From the NCBI GenBank assembly GCA_012514785.1, contig JAAYZP010000169.1, forward strand, positions 1 to 6,152: 6,152 bases of DNA, read 5' to 3'. This document shows, piece after piece, positions 1 to 5,843 of this stretch. The notes beneath the pieces are model-generated. The model saw nothing but the letters and a program-made list of their open reading frames with translations, searched no databases and had not been told where the DNA came from. Each line of letters starts with the position of its first letter. The first letter of the stretch is position 1. The stretch is from Propionibacterium sp. Lineage in GTDB: Bacteria > Actinomycetota > Actinomycetes > Propionibacteriales > Propionibacteriaceae. The position numbers and the translations under genes are program-made.

Positions 1-298
1 AGACGCTGGGGTGGAACCGGATGCCGCCCTTGAACGGGCCCAGCGCCGAGTTGAACTCGACGCGGAAGCCGCGGTTGACCTGCACCTCGCCTCGGTCGTC
101 CACCCAGGGGACGCGGAAGATGATCTGGCGCTCCGGCTCGCAGATGCGCTCGATCACCTTCGCCTCGAGGTATTCCGGGTGCTTCTTCACGACCGGATCG
201 AGTGATTCCAGTACCTTGCGTGCGGCTTGGTGAAACTCTGCTTCGCCGGGGTTGCGGGCTACGACGGACTCGTAGACACCCTCCAGGGCTTGCTCCAT
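1..298 (-). CDS. gdhA: NADP-type glutamate dehydrogenase, N-terminal part (cut by window edge)
   Basis: Glutamate dehydrogenase reductively aminates 2-oxoglutarate with ammonium to glutamate in the cytoplasm, normally as a hexamer using NADPH. Only the first 99 codons are present; the reading frame stays open to the left edge. The visible part is the start of the dimerisation/substrate-binding domain. A helical N-terminus (residues 1-60) leads into residues 73-99, with the hallmark stretches VNRGFRVEFNSALGP and FKGGIRFHPSV. These closely match the E. coli GdhA region that contributes substrate-binding lysine and glycines. The ATG at 298 is chosen because GGAGA lies about 7 bases upstream (306-310 region) and the N-terminal length fits the 440-450-residue hexameric family. 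It follows rlmN on the same strand after 134 bp containing two hairpins and a possible promoter, so it is probably its own transcription unit. The cofactor-binding domain is outside the window, so NADP rather than NAD preference is inferred from overall family resemblance. Confidence 0.93.
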   Translation of the reverse strand, partial: MEQALEGVYESVVARNPGEAEFHQAARKVLESLDPVVKKHPEYLEAKVIERICEPERQIIFRVPWVDDRGEVQVNRGFRVEFNSALGPFKGGIRFHPSV

Positions 299-330
299 CC
301 CACTTCTCCAATCGATACCGGTCGTTCGGC

Positions 331-336
331 AGTGTA
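331..336 (-). promoter_or_regulatory. Possible -10 element for gdhA
   Basis: On the minus strand this reads TACACT, four of six matches to TATAAT. It would place the transcript start near 324, about 26 bases before the gdhA ATG and upstream of its ribosome binding site. No good -35 hexamer is seen 16-19 bases upstream, so this is a weak call supported mainly by position. Confidence 0.25.
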
Positions 337-344
337 CTGGCAGC

Positions 345-364
345 CGCGCGTGCCGATACGCGCG
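345..364. repeat. Perfect 7-bp inverted repeat upstream of gdhA
   Basis: Arms CGCGCGT (345-351) and ACGCGCG (358-364) flank a 6-base spacer. It lies just upstream of the putative gdhA -10 element. It could be the second half of a termination region after rlmN, or a regulator binding site for gdhA. No T-run follows on either strand, so a classical intrinsic terminator is not supported. Confidence 0.4.
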
Positions 365-385
365 AGGATCGTCGGGTCCGAATAG

Positions 386-405
386 CGGACGACGCCCATC
401 GTCCG
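386..405 (-). terminator. Candidate terminator hairpin after rlmN
   Basis: Arms CGGACGA (386-392) and TCGTCCG (399-405) are perfect 7-bp complements around a 6-base loop. The stem begins about 27 bases after the rlmN stop codon, where a terminator for the pyrH-to-rlmN transcript would be expected. There is no U-rich tail on the minus strand (only CTATTC follows), so it would have to be a tail-less hairpin, as is often proposed in actinobacteria. The position supports it; the missing tail weakens it. Confidence 0.45.
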
Positions 406-432
406 GGCTTCGCGTGTGCGGAGGCCCGCCCG

Positions 433-1545
433 TCAGACCGCCGCGGCGGCCAGCTGCCCGCAGGCGCCGTCGATCTCGCTGCCGCGCGTGTCGCGCAACG
501 TGACCGGCACCCCGCGGCGCTCCAACGTGTCGATGAACGCGCGCTCGTCAGACTTTCGCGACGCCGTCCACTTCGAGCCCGGCGTGGGGTTCAGCGGGAT
601 GAGGTTGACGTGCACCCAGCCCCAGTCCCCTCGACGCTTCAACAGCCGGGCGAGTTCCTCGGCCTGCTCGACGGAGTCGTTGATGTCGCGCATCATCGCG
701 TACTCGATGGAGACGCGGCGCTTCGTCTTCTCGGCGTAGTTCCAGACGGCGTCGACGACCTCGTCCACCGGCCAGCGGGTGTTGATCGGCACCAGCTCGT
801 CGCGCAACTCGTCGACGGGCGCGTGCAGGCTGAGCGCCAGCGTGAGCGGCAGGCCCTCGTCCATGAGCTGCTGGATCCTGGGCACCAGGCCGACGGTGGA
901 GACCGTGATGCCGCGCGCGCTCATCCCGAAGCCGTTCGGGCTGGGCTCCAGCATCGTGCGGATCGCGCCGAGGACTGCGTTGTAGTTGGCCAGGGGCTCG
1001 CCCATGCCCATGAAGACGATGTTGTTGAGCCTACCGGTGGTCCCCGGGATGGCGCCGCTGGCGAGCGCCTGGTCGGCTGCGAGCACCTGCGCGGTGATCT
1101 CGGCCTGCGAGAGGTTGCGCTTCAGGCCGCCCTGGCCCGTCGCGCAGAAGGGGCACGCCATGCCGCAGCCGGCCTGCGAGGAGATGCACAGGGTGCTGCG
1201 GCTCGGGTAGCGCATGAGCACCGACTCCAGCAGCGTCGCGTCGTGGAGGCGCCAGAGCGTCTTGACGGTGCGTCCGGCGTCGGCGGTCTGCTGCTGGACG
1301 TGCGTCAGCAGGTTGGGGAAGAGCTGCTCCCCCAGCTCGCCGCGGATGGCGGCCGGCAGGTCGGTGAACTGTTCGGCGTCGTCCTCCAGCCGGTCGAACA
1401 CCTGGCGGGAGATCTGGTCGGCGCGGAACTTCGGCAGGCCCATCGCGACGACGGCCTCCCGGCGTTCGTCGATGTCGAGGTCGAACCAGTGCTTCGGAGG
1501 TTTGCCTCGTTTCGGTGCCTCGAACACCAGCGGCAGCTGCTTCAT
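433..1545 (-). CDS. rlmN: Dual-specificity RNA methyltransferase RlmN (radical SAM)
   Basis: RlmN methylates carbon 2 of A2503 in 23S rRNA and of A37 in some tRNAs, using a radical SAM mechanism through a methylated cysteine. The protein is 370 residues, the usual length. The radical SAM cluster motif CGMACPFC gives C127, C131 and C134 as 4Fe-4S ligands. C120 in STLCISSQ matches the cysteine before the cluster (E. coli Cys118). C362 in DGACGQL matches the C-terminal catalytic cysteine (E. coli Cys355). FMGMGEPLANY (178-188) is the GEP motif that helps bind SAM. All key residues are therefore present. The ATG at 1545 is preferred because MKQLPLVF starts a normal-length protein only 2 bases after the cdsA stop; the frame stays open further upstream, but that would run through cdsA. 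The close spacing implies coupling to cdsA. Cfr-type resistance enzymes share this fold, but the context and sequence favour housekeeping RlmN. Confidence 0.96.
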   Translation of the reverse strand: MKQLPLVFEAPKRGKPPKHWFDLDIDERREAVVAMGLPKFRADQISRQVFDRLEDDAEQFTDLPAAIRGELGEQLFPNLLTHVQQQTADAGRTVKTLWRLHDATLLESVLMRYPSRSTLCISSQAGCGMACPFCATGQGGLKRNLSQAEITAQVLAADQALASGAIPGTTGRLNNIVFMGMGEPLANYNAVLGAIRTMLEPSPNGFGMSARGITVSTVGLVPRIQQLMDEGLPLTLALSLHAPVDELRDELVPINTRWPVDEVVDAVWNYAEKTKRRVSIEYAMMRDINDSVEQAEELARLLKRRGDWGWVHVNLIPLNPTPGSKWTASRKSDERAFIDTLERRGVPVTLRDTRGSEIDGACGQLAAAAV

Positions 1546-1547
1546 GC

Positions 1548-2411
1548 TTATGATCCCATCGCGAGGTTGAGGATGAACCAGCCCACGGGGAACGCCATGA
1601 CCATGGAGTCGAGCCGGTCCATGACGCCGCCGTGTCCCGGCAGCCAGTTGGACATGTCCTTGATGCCGGCATCGCGCTTGATGAGCGACTCGGCGAGATC
1701 CCCCACTGTACCCGCGATCGAAACGAACACCCCGAAGGCGATCCCGATCCACCAGGCCATGTCCAGCAGGAACACGGCGGATGCGACGCTGACGATCACC
1801 GAGAGCCCGACGCCACCGGCGAACCCCTCCCAGGTCTTGCTCGGGCTGATGTCCGGCGCCATCTTGTGTTTACCGAACAGGACCCCGACGGCGAACGCCC
1901 CGGTATCCGAGGCGACCACGGCGATCAGGATCGCCCAGATCCGAGCCGCGCCGTTGTCGGGGGCCAGCAGGAGCGCGACGAACACCCCGATCAGCGGCAG
2001 GTACACGATGATGAGGCTGCTGGCCGCGACGTCGCGGATGAAGCCCTCGGCCGGCCCGCGGAAGAGCCGGATCACGAAAGAGGCGAGCATCATGCCCACC
2101 AGGCACGAGAAGGTGAAGGTCATCGTCGAGACGCCCACGTCGGGGGCGACCGTCACGAAGTAGCCGCCCACGATGATGAGCGCGGTGCCGATGACGATCG
2201 GTACGGTCTCCGCCCGCATGTCCTTGCGTGCGACGGCGCGGCTGACCTCAACCACGCCCAGGCACAGCAGCAGCGCGACGTAGACGATGAAGAGCCAGTG
2301 GAACCAGACCAGCCCGACGACGATCGGCGCGAGGAGTGCAAGCCCCACCCCGATCGCCACCGGGAGGTCCCGGCCGGCTCTCGGGGTCCTCGGCTTGTCC
2401 GACTCGGCCAT
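1548..2411 (-). CDS. cdsA: Phosphatidate cytidylyltransferase (CDP-diacylglycerol synthase)
   Basis: CdsA is an integral membrane enzyme that makes CDP-diacylglycerol and pyrophosphate from CTP and phosphatidic acid, the branch point to phosphatidylglycerol, cardiolipin and phosphatidylinositol. The protein has 287 residues. A polar N-terminus (1-16) is followed by about eight or nine hydrophobic segments (roughly 18-33, 37-55, 70-88, 97-114, 128-149, 155-176, 198-217, 221-239 and 270-285). The CDS signature is intact at about 242-268: SLIKRDAGIKDMSNWLPGHG, then GVMDRLD, including the K-R, K-D, H-G-G and D-R-x-D elements that bind metal and substrate. SPSKTWEGFAGG (189-200) is also typical of the family. 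The ATG at 2411 overlaps the frr stop by one base (TGATG), with GAGG a few bases upstream, indicating translational coupling. The stop lies 2 bases before rlmN. Confidence 0.96.
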   Translation of the reverse strand: MAESDKPRTPRAGRDLPVAIGVGLALLAPIVVGLVWFHWLFIVYVALLLCLGVVEVSRAVARKDMRAETVPIVIGTALIIVGGYFVTVAPDVGVSTMTFTFSCLVGMMLASFVIRLFRGPAEGFIRDVAASSLIIVYLPLIGVFVALLLAPDNGAARIWAILIAVVASDTGAFAVGVLFGKHKMAPDISPSKTWEGFAGGVGLSVIVSVASAVFLLDMAWWIGIAFGVFVSIAGTVGDLAESLIKRDAGIKDMSNWLPGHGGVMDRLDSMVMAFPVGWFILNLAMGS

Positions 2412-2968
2412 CAGACCTCGGAGAGTTCCTGCTCCTTGTTCCTAAGGAGATCGTCAATCTGGTCGATGAACTTCTTGGTCGTCGAGTCGATCGACTTCTC
2501 GGCGCGCGCGAGATCGTCCTCGCTGATGTCGCCGTCCTTCTCCGCCTTCTTCAGCGCGTCCATGCCGTGGCGACGGGCGTTGCGCACCACGATGCGCGCG
2601 TCCTCGGCCTTGCTGCGGGCGAGCTTGATGTAGTCCTTGCGGCGCTCCTCGGTGAGCTGCGGCATGACGACGCGGATCGAGTTGCCGTCGTTGCTGGGGT
2701 TGACACCCAGGTCGGCGTCACGGATCGACTTCTCGATGGCGCCCATCGCGCTGCGGTCGAACGGAGTGATCAGCATCGTGCGCGGATCCGGCGACGTGAA
2801 CGAAGCGAGCTGCTGCAGCGGCGTCGGCGCACCGTAGTACTCGGCATTGAGCTTGTTGAACATCGCAGGATGGGCACGGCCCGTGCGGATGGTAGCGAGG
2901 TCCTCGCGGGCGTACTCGACCGCGTCCTCCATACTTTGGGCGGCTTCCTTTTCGGTTGCGGCGATCAT
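2411..2968 (-). CDS. frr: Ribosome recycling factor
   Basis: RRF works with EF-G to split the post-termination ribosome into subunits so that it can start again. The protein has 185 residues, exactly the usual size. Its N- and C-terminal parts make the long three-helix bundle, with the small beta domain between them. Diagnostic stretches are RTGRAHP (28-34), YYGAPTPLQQLA (44-55), LGVNPSNDGNSIRV (87-100), PQLTEERRKDYIK (103-115) and VRNARR (128-133), the conserved arginine-rich part of the 23S rRNA-contacting helix. The ATG at 2968 is supported by a strong GGAAGGAG site 9 bases upstream. It starts 21 bp after the pyrH stop and its TGA overlaps the cdsA start codon, so it sits in the middle of a co-transcribed block. 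Confidence 0.97.
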   Translation of the reverse strand: MIAATEKEAAQSMEDAVEYAREDLATIRTGRAHPAMFNKLNAEYYGAPTPLQQLASFTSPDPRTMLITPFDRSAMGAIEKSIRDADLGVNPSNDGNSIRVVMPQLTEERRKDYIKLARSKAEDARIVVRNARRHGMDALKKAEKDGDISEDDLARAEKSIDSTTKKFIDQIDDLLRNKEQELSEV

Positions 2969-2977
2969 GGATGATCG

Positions 2978-2985
2978 CTCCTTCC
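2978..2985 (-). promoter_or_regulatory. Strong Shine-Dalgarno site of frr
   Basis: The minus strand reads GGAAGGAG, nine bases before the frr ATG. It is among the best ribosome binding sites in the window, clearly stronger than that of tsf. It fixes the frr start and fills nearly half of the 21-bp pyrH-frr gap, leaving no room for a promoter. Confidence 0.8.
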
Positions 2986-2989
2986 TTTT

Positions 2990-3703
2990 CTAGCGGGAGA
3001 CGAGGGTCCCGATTCCTTCGCCCTCGATGACGCGGGCGATGTTTCCGTTCTCGGAGAGGTTGAAGAAGATGATGTCGAGATCATTGTCGCGCGCCAACGC
3101 GATCGCCGTCGCGTCGGCCACCTTGAGGTCCTCGGCCAGGAACTGGTCGTAGGTGAGGTGGTCGAACTTCTTGGCGTCGGGATTGGTGCGGGGGTCGGAG
3201 TCGTACACGCCGTCGACGCCCTGCTTGCCCATGAGCAGCACCTCGGCGCTGATCTCGAGCGCGCGCTGGGCCGCGACGGTGTCCGTCGAGAAGTACGGCA
3301 TGCCGGAGCCGGCGCCGAAGATCACGAGCCGGCCCTTCTCCAGGTGGCGCTCGGCGCGGCGAGGGATGTAGGGCTCCGCGACCTGGCCCATCGTGATGGC
3401 GCTCTGGACGCGGGTGTTGATGCCCTCTTTCTCGCAGAAGTCCTGCAGCGCGAGGCAGTTCATCACGGTGCCGAGCATGCCCATGTAGTCGGCGCGGTCC
3501 CGCGCCATGCCGCTGACGGAGAGCTCGGCCCCGCGGAAGTAGTTGCCGCCACCGACGACGACCGCCACCTGGGTGCCGCCACGGACGACGTCCGCGATCT
3601 CCTTGGCGATCTTCGAGACGACGATCGGGTCAACGCCGAGTTTGCCCCCGCCGAACACCTCGCCGGAGAGCTTGATCAGTACGCGTTGAAAAGCCGGGGC
3701 CAT
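2990..3703 (-). CDS. pyrH: Uridylate kinase (UMP kinase)
   Basis: PyrH phosphorylates UMP to UDP with ATP, an essential step of pyrimidine nucleotide synthesis. The bacterial enzyme is a cytoplasmic hexamer of the amino acid kinase fold, commonly activated by GTP and inhibited by UTP. The protein has 237 residues, a normal length. Visible motifs are VLIKLSGEVFGG (8-19) at the ATP site, GGGNYFRGAE (51-60) binding nucleotide phosphate, YMGMLGTVMNCLALQD (73-88), GAGSGMPYFSTDTVAAQRA (130-148), GVYDSDPRTNPDAKKF (165-180) and ADATAIALARDN (196-207). The ATG at 3703 is preceded by GGGAAGG about 5 bases upstream. It lies 77 bp downstream of tsf, with a strong hairpin between, and 21 bp upstream of frr. 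The neighbours tsf and frr are the classical ones. Confidence 0.97.
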   Translation of the reverse strand: MAPAFQRVLIKLSGEVFGGGKLGVDPIVVSKIAKEIADVVRGGTQVAVVVGGGNYFRGAELSVSGMARDRADYMGMLGTVMNCLALQDFCEKEGINTRVQSAITMGQVAEPYIPRRAERHLEKGRLVIFGAGSGMPYFSTDTVAAQRALEISAEVLLMGKQGVDGVYDSDPRTNPDAKKFDHLTYDQFLAEDLKVADATAIALARDNDLDIIFFNLSENGNIARVIEGEGIGTLVSR

Positions 3704-3724
3704 AGCAACCTTCCCTATATGGCT

Positions 3725-3755
3725 GTGCGCCGCGAGGAGACCCTACGCGGCGCAC
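3725..3755 (-). terminator. Strong hairpin between tsf and pyrH (terminator or attenuator)
   Basis: The arms GTGCGCCGCG (3725-3734) and CGCGGCGCAC (3746-3755) are perfect 10-bp complements. Inside the 11-base loop, AGG and CCT can add 3 more pairs after one bulged base, leaving a 4-base loop. It starts about 25 bases after the tsf stop and ends about 20 bases before the pyrH start. The minus-strand sequence after it is AGCCATATAGGG, with no U-run, so it is not a classical intrinsic terminator. It could terminate, partly terminate or protect the 3' end of a separate rpsB-tsf message, lowering pyrH-frr-cdsA-rlmN expression relative to the ribosomal genes. Confidence 0.6.
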
Positions 3756-3780
3756 GCCACTCTACTGTGTTTTGTTTCGC

Positions 3781-4590
3781 TCAGCCCTGGACGGCGAAGC
3801 GCGCGAAGCGCCCCACGGTCATACCAGCTTCCTTGAGCACGGCACCGACCGACTTCTTGTCCTCCCAGACGGCCATCTGGTCGACCAGGCTGACGTCCTT
3901 GAAGAAGCCGTTCAGGCGGCCCTCGGTGATCTTGGGGATGGCGCCTTCGGGCTTGCCCTCCTCACGGGCCGTGGCCTCGGCGATACGACGCTCATTGGCG
4001 ACGACGTCCTCCGGGACGTCCTCACGGCTCACGTAGTCGGGCGACATGGCAGCGATCTGCATGGCGACCTGGTGGGCGAGCGTCTCGTCGCCGCCCTGGT
4101 ACTCGACCAGCACGCCGACCTGCGGGGGCAGGTCCGAGGCGCGACGGTGCAGGTACAGGTGCGTGGTGCCGTCGAAGTTCGCGGCGTCGACGAGCTGCAG
4201 GTTCTCGCCGATCTTCACGGCCAGGTCGGAGACGGCGTCGGCGACGGTGGCATCACCGAGCTTCGCGGCCTTGGCGGCCTCGAGGTCGGTGGCACCGGCG
4301 CCGGCGATCGCGTCGACGATCTGGTCGCCCAGGCCGACGAACTCGGCGTTCTTGGCGACGAAGTCCGTCTCGGCTGCGAACTGGATGAGGATGCCGTCGC
4401 GGCCCGCGACGATGCCGTTGGTGGCTTCGCGGTCGGCGCGCTTGGCGGCCTTCGCGAGGCCGGAGATGCGCAGGCCCTCGACGGCCTTGTCGTAATCGCC
4501 CTCAGCCTCGACGAGAGCCTTCTTCGCATCCATCATGCCCGCGCCGGTGGCGTCGCGGAGCTTCTTCACGTCTGCGGCAGTGATAGCCAT
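3781..4590 (-). CDS. tsf: Translation elongation factor Ts
   Basis: EF-Ts is the nucleotide exchange factor that releases GDP from EF-Tu during elongation. The protein has 269 residues, typical of actinobacteria and somewhat shorter than E. coli EF-Ts (283). The N-terminal UBA-like module (about 1-50) carries signature 1, LRDATGAGMMDAKKAL (11-26). The core has signature 2, AETDFVAKN (73-81), whose TDFVA residues contact the EF-Tu nucleotide-binding domain. DETLAHQVAMQIAAMSP (168-184) is also family-typical. The ATG at 4590 is chosen because MAITAADVKKLRD is the canonical N-terminus; the frame is open upstream, but that extension lies in the rpsB 3' end in another frame. It follows rpsB by 31 bp. 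The ribosome binding site is weak (GGA about 9 bases upstream), so translation may depend on ribosomes arriving from rpsB. Confidence 0.97.
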   Translation of the reverse strand: MAITAADVKKLRDATGAGMMDAKKALVEAEGDYDKAVEGLRISGLAKAAKRADREATNGIVAGRDGILIQFAAETDFVAKNAEFVGLGDQIVDAIAGAGATDLEAAKAAKLGDATVADAVSDLAVKIGENLQLVDAANFDGTTHLYLHRRASDLPPQVGVLVEYQGGDETLAHQVAMQIAAMSPDYVSREDVPEDVVANERRIAEATAREEGKPEGAIPKITEGRLNGFFKDVSLVDQMAVWEDKKSVGAVLKEAGMTVGRFARFAVQG

Positions 4591-4621
4591 AACAAGCAAT
4601 CCGTTCTTGGTTGGTGGTGGA

Positions 4622-5662
4622 TCAGTTGGTTTCTTCGGCGACGGCCTCCGCCTGGGTCTCCCCGGTGTCGTCGGCACGCTCGAAGGCCTCTTCGGCCTGC
4701 TCTGCGGCTTCCTCGGCCTTGGGCGTCGACTCGGAGATGTCGGTCTGAGCCGGTGCGGCGAGGTCGGGCTCGACAGCCGTAGCGGGTGCCTCTTCGGCCG
4801 GGGCGGCGGCCTCGGCAGGCGCGGCAGCCTCAGCCTCTGCGGGGGCTTCGGTCTCTACGGGCGCTTCGGTCTCGGCGGTGGCCTCGGCCTGCGGCGCGTC
4901 CTCGGCGCCCAGGAGTTCGCGCTCCCAGTCGGGCATGGGCTCGGCGACAGCTTCTTCGCCCGTGCGTCCCTGCGAGCGCTCGATGAGGCCGTCGGCGACG
5001 GCGTCGGCGATGATGCGCGTCAGCAGTCCGACGGAGCGGATCGCGTCGTCGTTGCCGGGCACGGCGTAGTCGACCTGGTCGGGATCGCAGTTGGTGTCGA
5101 GGATGCCGACGACCGGGATGTTGAGCTTGCGCGCCTCGTCGACGGCGAGGTGCTCCTTGTTGGTGTCGACGATCCAGACCGCCTGCGGGGTCTTGACCAT
5201 GTCGCGGATGCCGCCCAGCGTCTTGGCGAGCTTGTTCTTCTCGCGCTCGAGCTGCAGCAGTTCCTTCTTCGTCAGGCCGGAGGCGGCGACGTCGGTGAAG
5301 TCCTTGGCTTCGAGCTCCTTGAGGCGGGCGACGCGCTTGGCGACGGTCCCGAAGTTCGTGAGCATGCCGCCCAGCCAACGCTGGTTGATGTAGGGCATGC
5401 CGACGCGGGTGGCCTGCTCGGCGATCGCTTCCTGCGCCTGCTTCTTCGTGCCGACGAAGAGCACCTGGCCGCCGCGGGCGACGACGCTCTTGACGAACTG
5501 GTACGCGGAATCGATGTAGCTGAGGGAGAGCTGGAGGTCGATGATGTAGATGCCGTTGCGCTCGGTGAAGATGAAGCGCTTCATCTTCGGGTTCCAGCGG
5601 CGGGTCTGGTGCCCGAAGTGCACGCCGTTCTCGAGCAGTTGGCGGGTGGTGACGACGGCCAT
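4622..5662 (-). CDS. rpsB: 30S ribosomal protein S2 with long acidic C-terminal tail
   Basis: S2 binds the 30S subunit between head and body and is needed for S1 binding where S1 is present. The protein has 346 residues against about 241 in E. coli. Residues 1-251 are the conserved domain: NGVHFGHQTRRWNPKMKRFI (12-31), RNGIYIIDLQ (35-44), WLGGMLTNF (96-104), and the C-terminal signature from NIPVVGILDTNCDPDQVDYA (181-200) into VPGNDDAIRS (201-210). Residues 252-346 are a low-complexity tail of Ala, Glu, Pro and Thr, with 28 acidic and 2 basic residues by my count. The ATG at 5662 starts the canonical MAVVTTRQLLENGVHFGH and has AGAGGA about 6 bases upstream; the frame stays open further upstream but has no family similarity there. 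It is the first gene of the cluster, with a 5' leader of about 175 bases rich in inverted repeats. Confidence 0.97.
   Translation of the reverse strand: MAVVTTRQLLENGVHFGHQTRRWNPKMKRFIFTERNGIYIIDLQLSLSYIDSAYQFVKSVVARGGQVLFVGTKKQAQEAIAEQATRVGMPYINQRWLGGMLTNFGTVAKRVARLKELEAKDFTDVAASGLTKKELLQLEREKNKLAKTLGGIRDMVKTPQAVWIVDTNKEHLAVDEARKLNIPVVGILDTNCDPDQVDYAVPGNDDAIRSVGLLTRIIADAVADGLIERSQGRTGEEAVAEPMPDWERELLGAEDAPQAEATAETEAPVETEAPAEAEAAAPAEAAAPAEEAPATAVEPDLAAPAQTDISESTPKAEEAAEQAEEAFERADDTGETQAEAVAEETN
4625..4909 (-). repeat. Low-complexity coding segment for the S2 acidic tail
   Basis: This part of rpsB encodes residues 252-346. It is built from degenerate TEAP, AEA and APAE units, with near-repeated DNA such as two copies of GCTTCGGTCTC on the plus strand about 20 bases apart (around 4845-4875). 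Such codon repeats are prone to slippage, so length differences between strains are likely. Glu/Ala-rich S2 tails of varying length are known in actinobacteria. Confidence 0.7.
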
Positions 5663-5668
5663 GGCCGT

Positions 5669-5674
5669 TCCTCT
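5669..5674 (-). promoter_or_regulatory. Shine-Dalgarno site of rpsB
   Basis: The minus strand reads AGAGGA, six bases before the ATG at 5662. It fixes the start of S2 and lies 3 bases after the last leader hairpin (5678-5699), so that stem could influence ribosome access. Confidence 0.7.
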
Positions 5675-5677
5675 CGC

Positions 5678-5699
5678 GGTCGGTGTGGTGCTACCGACC
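5678..5699 (-). promoter_or_regulatory. 7-bp hairpin next to the rpsB ribosome binding site
   Basis: Arms GGTCGGT (5678-5684) and ACCGACC (5693-5699) are perfect complements around an 8-base loop; the same stem forms in the rpsB transcript. It is the last structure before the Shine-Dalgarno site. It could control translation initiation or be part of an S2-binding fold. Confidence 0.5.
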
Positions 5700-5708
5700 T
5701 TGCATCGT

Positions 5709-5725
5709 GTGGGTCTCAGACCCAC
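5709..5725 (-). promoter_or_regulatory. 17-base near-perfect dyad in the rpsB leader
   Basis: GTGGGTCT and AGACCCAC are perfect 8-base complements around a single central base. As RNA this would be a 7-bp stem with a 3-base loop; as DNA it is a compact palindrome able to bind a dimeric protein. No U-run follows on either strand, so it is not a classical terminator. Confidence 0.5.
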
Positions 5726-5740
5726 GGTGGTTTGGTCCTG

Positions 5741-5807
5741 ATGCACTCGGCGCCTCACCCGCCGGGGCGGGACCACAAGGCTGACCGGGGCTGCGCCCTC
5801 AGTGCAT
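5741..5807 (-). promoter_or_regulatory. Long-range stem enclosing a GC-rich hairpin
   Basis: ATGCACT (5741-5747) and AGTGCAT (5801-5807) are perfect 7-bp complements. Between them CCCGCC (5758-5763) and GGCGGG (5766-5771) form an inner hairpin, realistically a 5-bp stem with a 4-base loop. Together they could fold as a branched element in the rpsB leader. The 53-base gap between outer arms makes chance pairing more likely than for the compact hairpins. Confidence 0.4.
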
Positions 5808-5814
5808 GCGAAGT

Positions 5815-5835
5815 CACCTGCAATGTTTGCAGGTG
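5815..5835. promoter_or_regulatory. Perfect 21-base dyad at the predicted rpsB transcript start
   Basis: CACCTGCAA (5815-5823) and TTGCAGGTG (5827-5835) are perfect 9-base complements around TGT. The dyad lies just downstream of the predicted -10 element of rpsB. It can be read as a 5'-terminal RNA stem, which could stabilise or regulate the message, or as a DNA operator for a dimeric repressor placed at about +2 to +22. I do not recognise it as a named operator. Confidence 0.55.
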
Positions 5836-5843
5836 CGTACGCG

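Larger units (their letters stand above)
5663..5838 (-). promoter_or_regulatory. rpsB-tsf 5' leader with multiple stem-loops
   Basis: The segment between the predicted transcript start and the rpsB ATG is about 175 bases, has no convincing ORF and contains four inverted repeats, listed separately. In transcript order they are a 9-bp dyad at the 5' end, a 7-bp closing stem around a GC-rich hairpin, a 7-8-bp dyad, and a 7-bp hairpin ending just before the Shine-Dalgarno site. In E. coli the rpsB-tsf leader is the target of S2 feedback control. A similar role here is inference from position and structure only. Confidence 0.55.

Noticed and set aside
1546..1752. N-terminal extension of RlmN to an ATG at 1752
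   Set aside because: The extension would run through the 3' end of cdsA in another frame and has no family similarity; MKQLPLVF at 1545 gives the normal protein length.
202..2163. A 653-codon plus-strand open frame opposite rlmN and cdsA
   Set aside because: It lies antisense to two well-recognised genes. Its translation is rich in Arg, Ala, Val, Asp and His with no domain I recognise, as expected from the complement of high-GC codons.
3759..3764. TAGAGT on the minus strand as a -10 for pyrH
   Set aside because: Only four of six matches, no -35 at a sensible distance, and initiation would fall inside the stable hairpin.
3158..4782. Plus-strand open frames of 292 and 336 codons opposite pyrH and tsf
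   Set aside because: They overlap each other and confidently identified minus-strand genes, and their composition is typical of antisense shadows in GC-rich DNA.
5765..5829. Short GTG-started reading frame of about 20 codons within the rpsB leader
   Set aside because: No ribosome binding site precedes it, the product has no recognisable character, and its start lies within the 9-bp stem.
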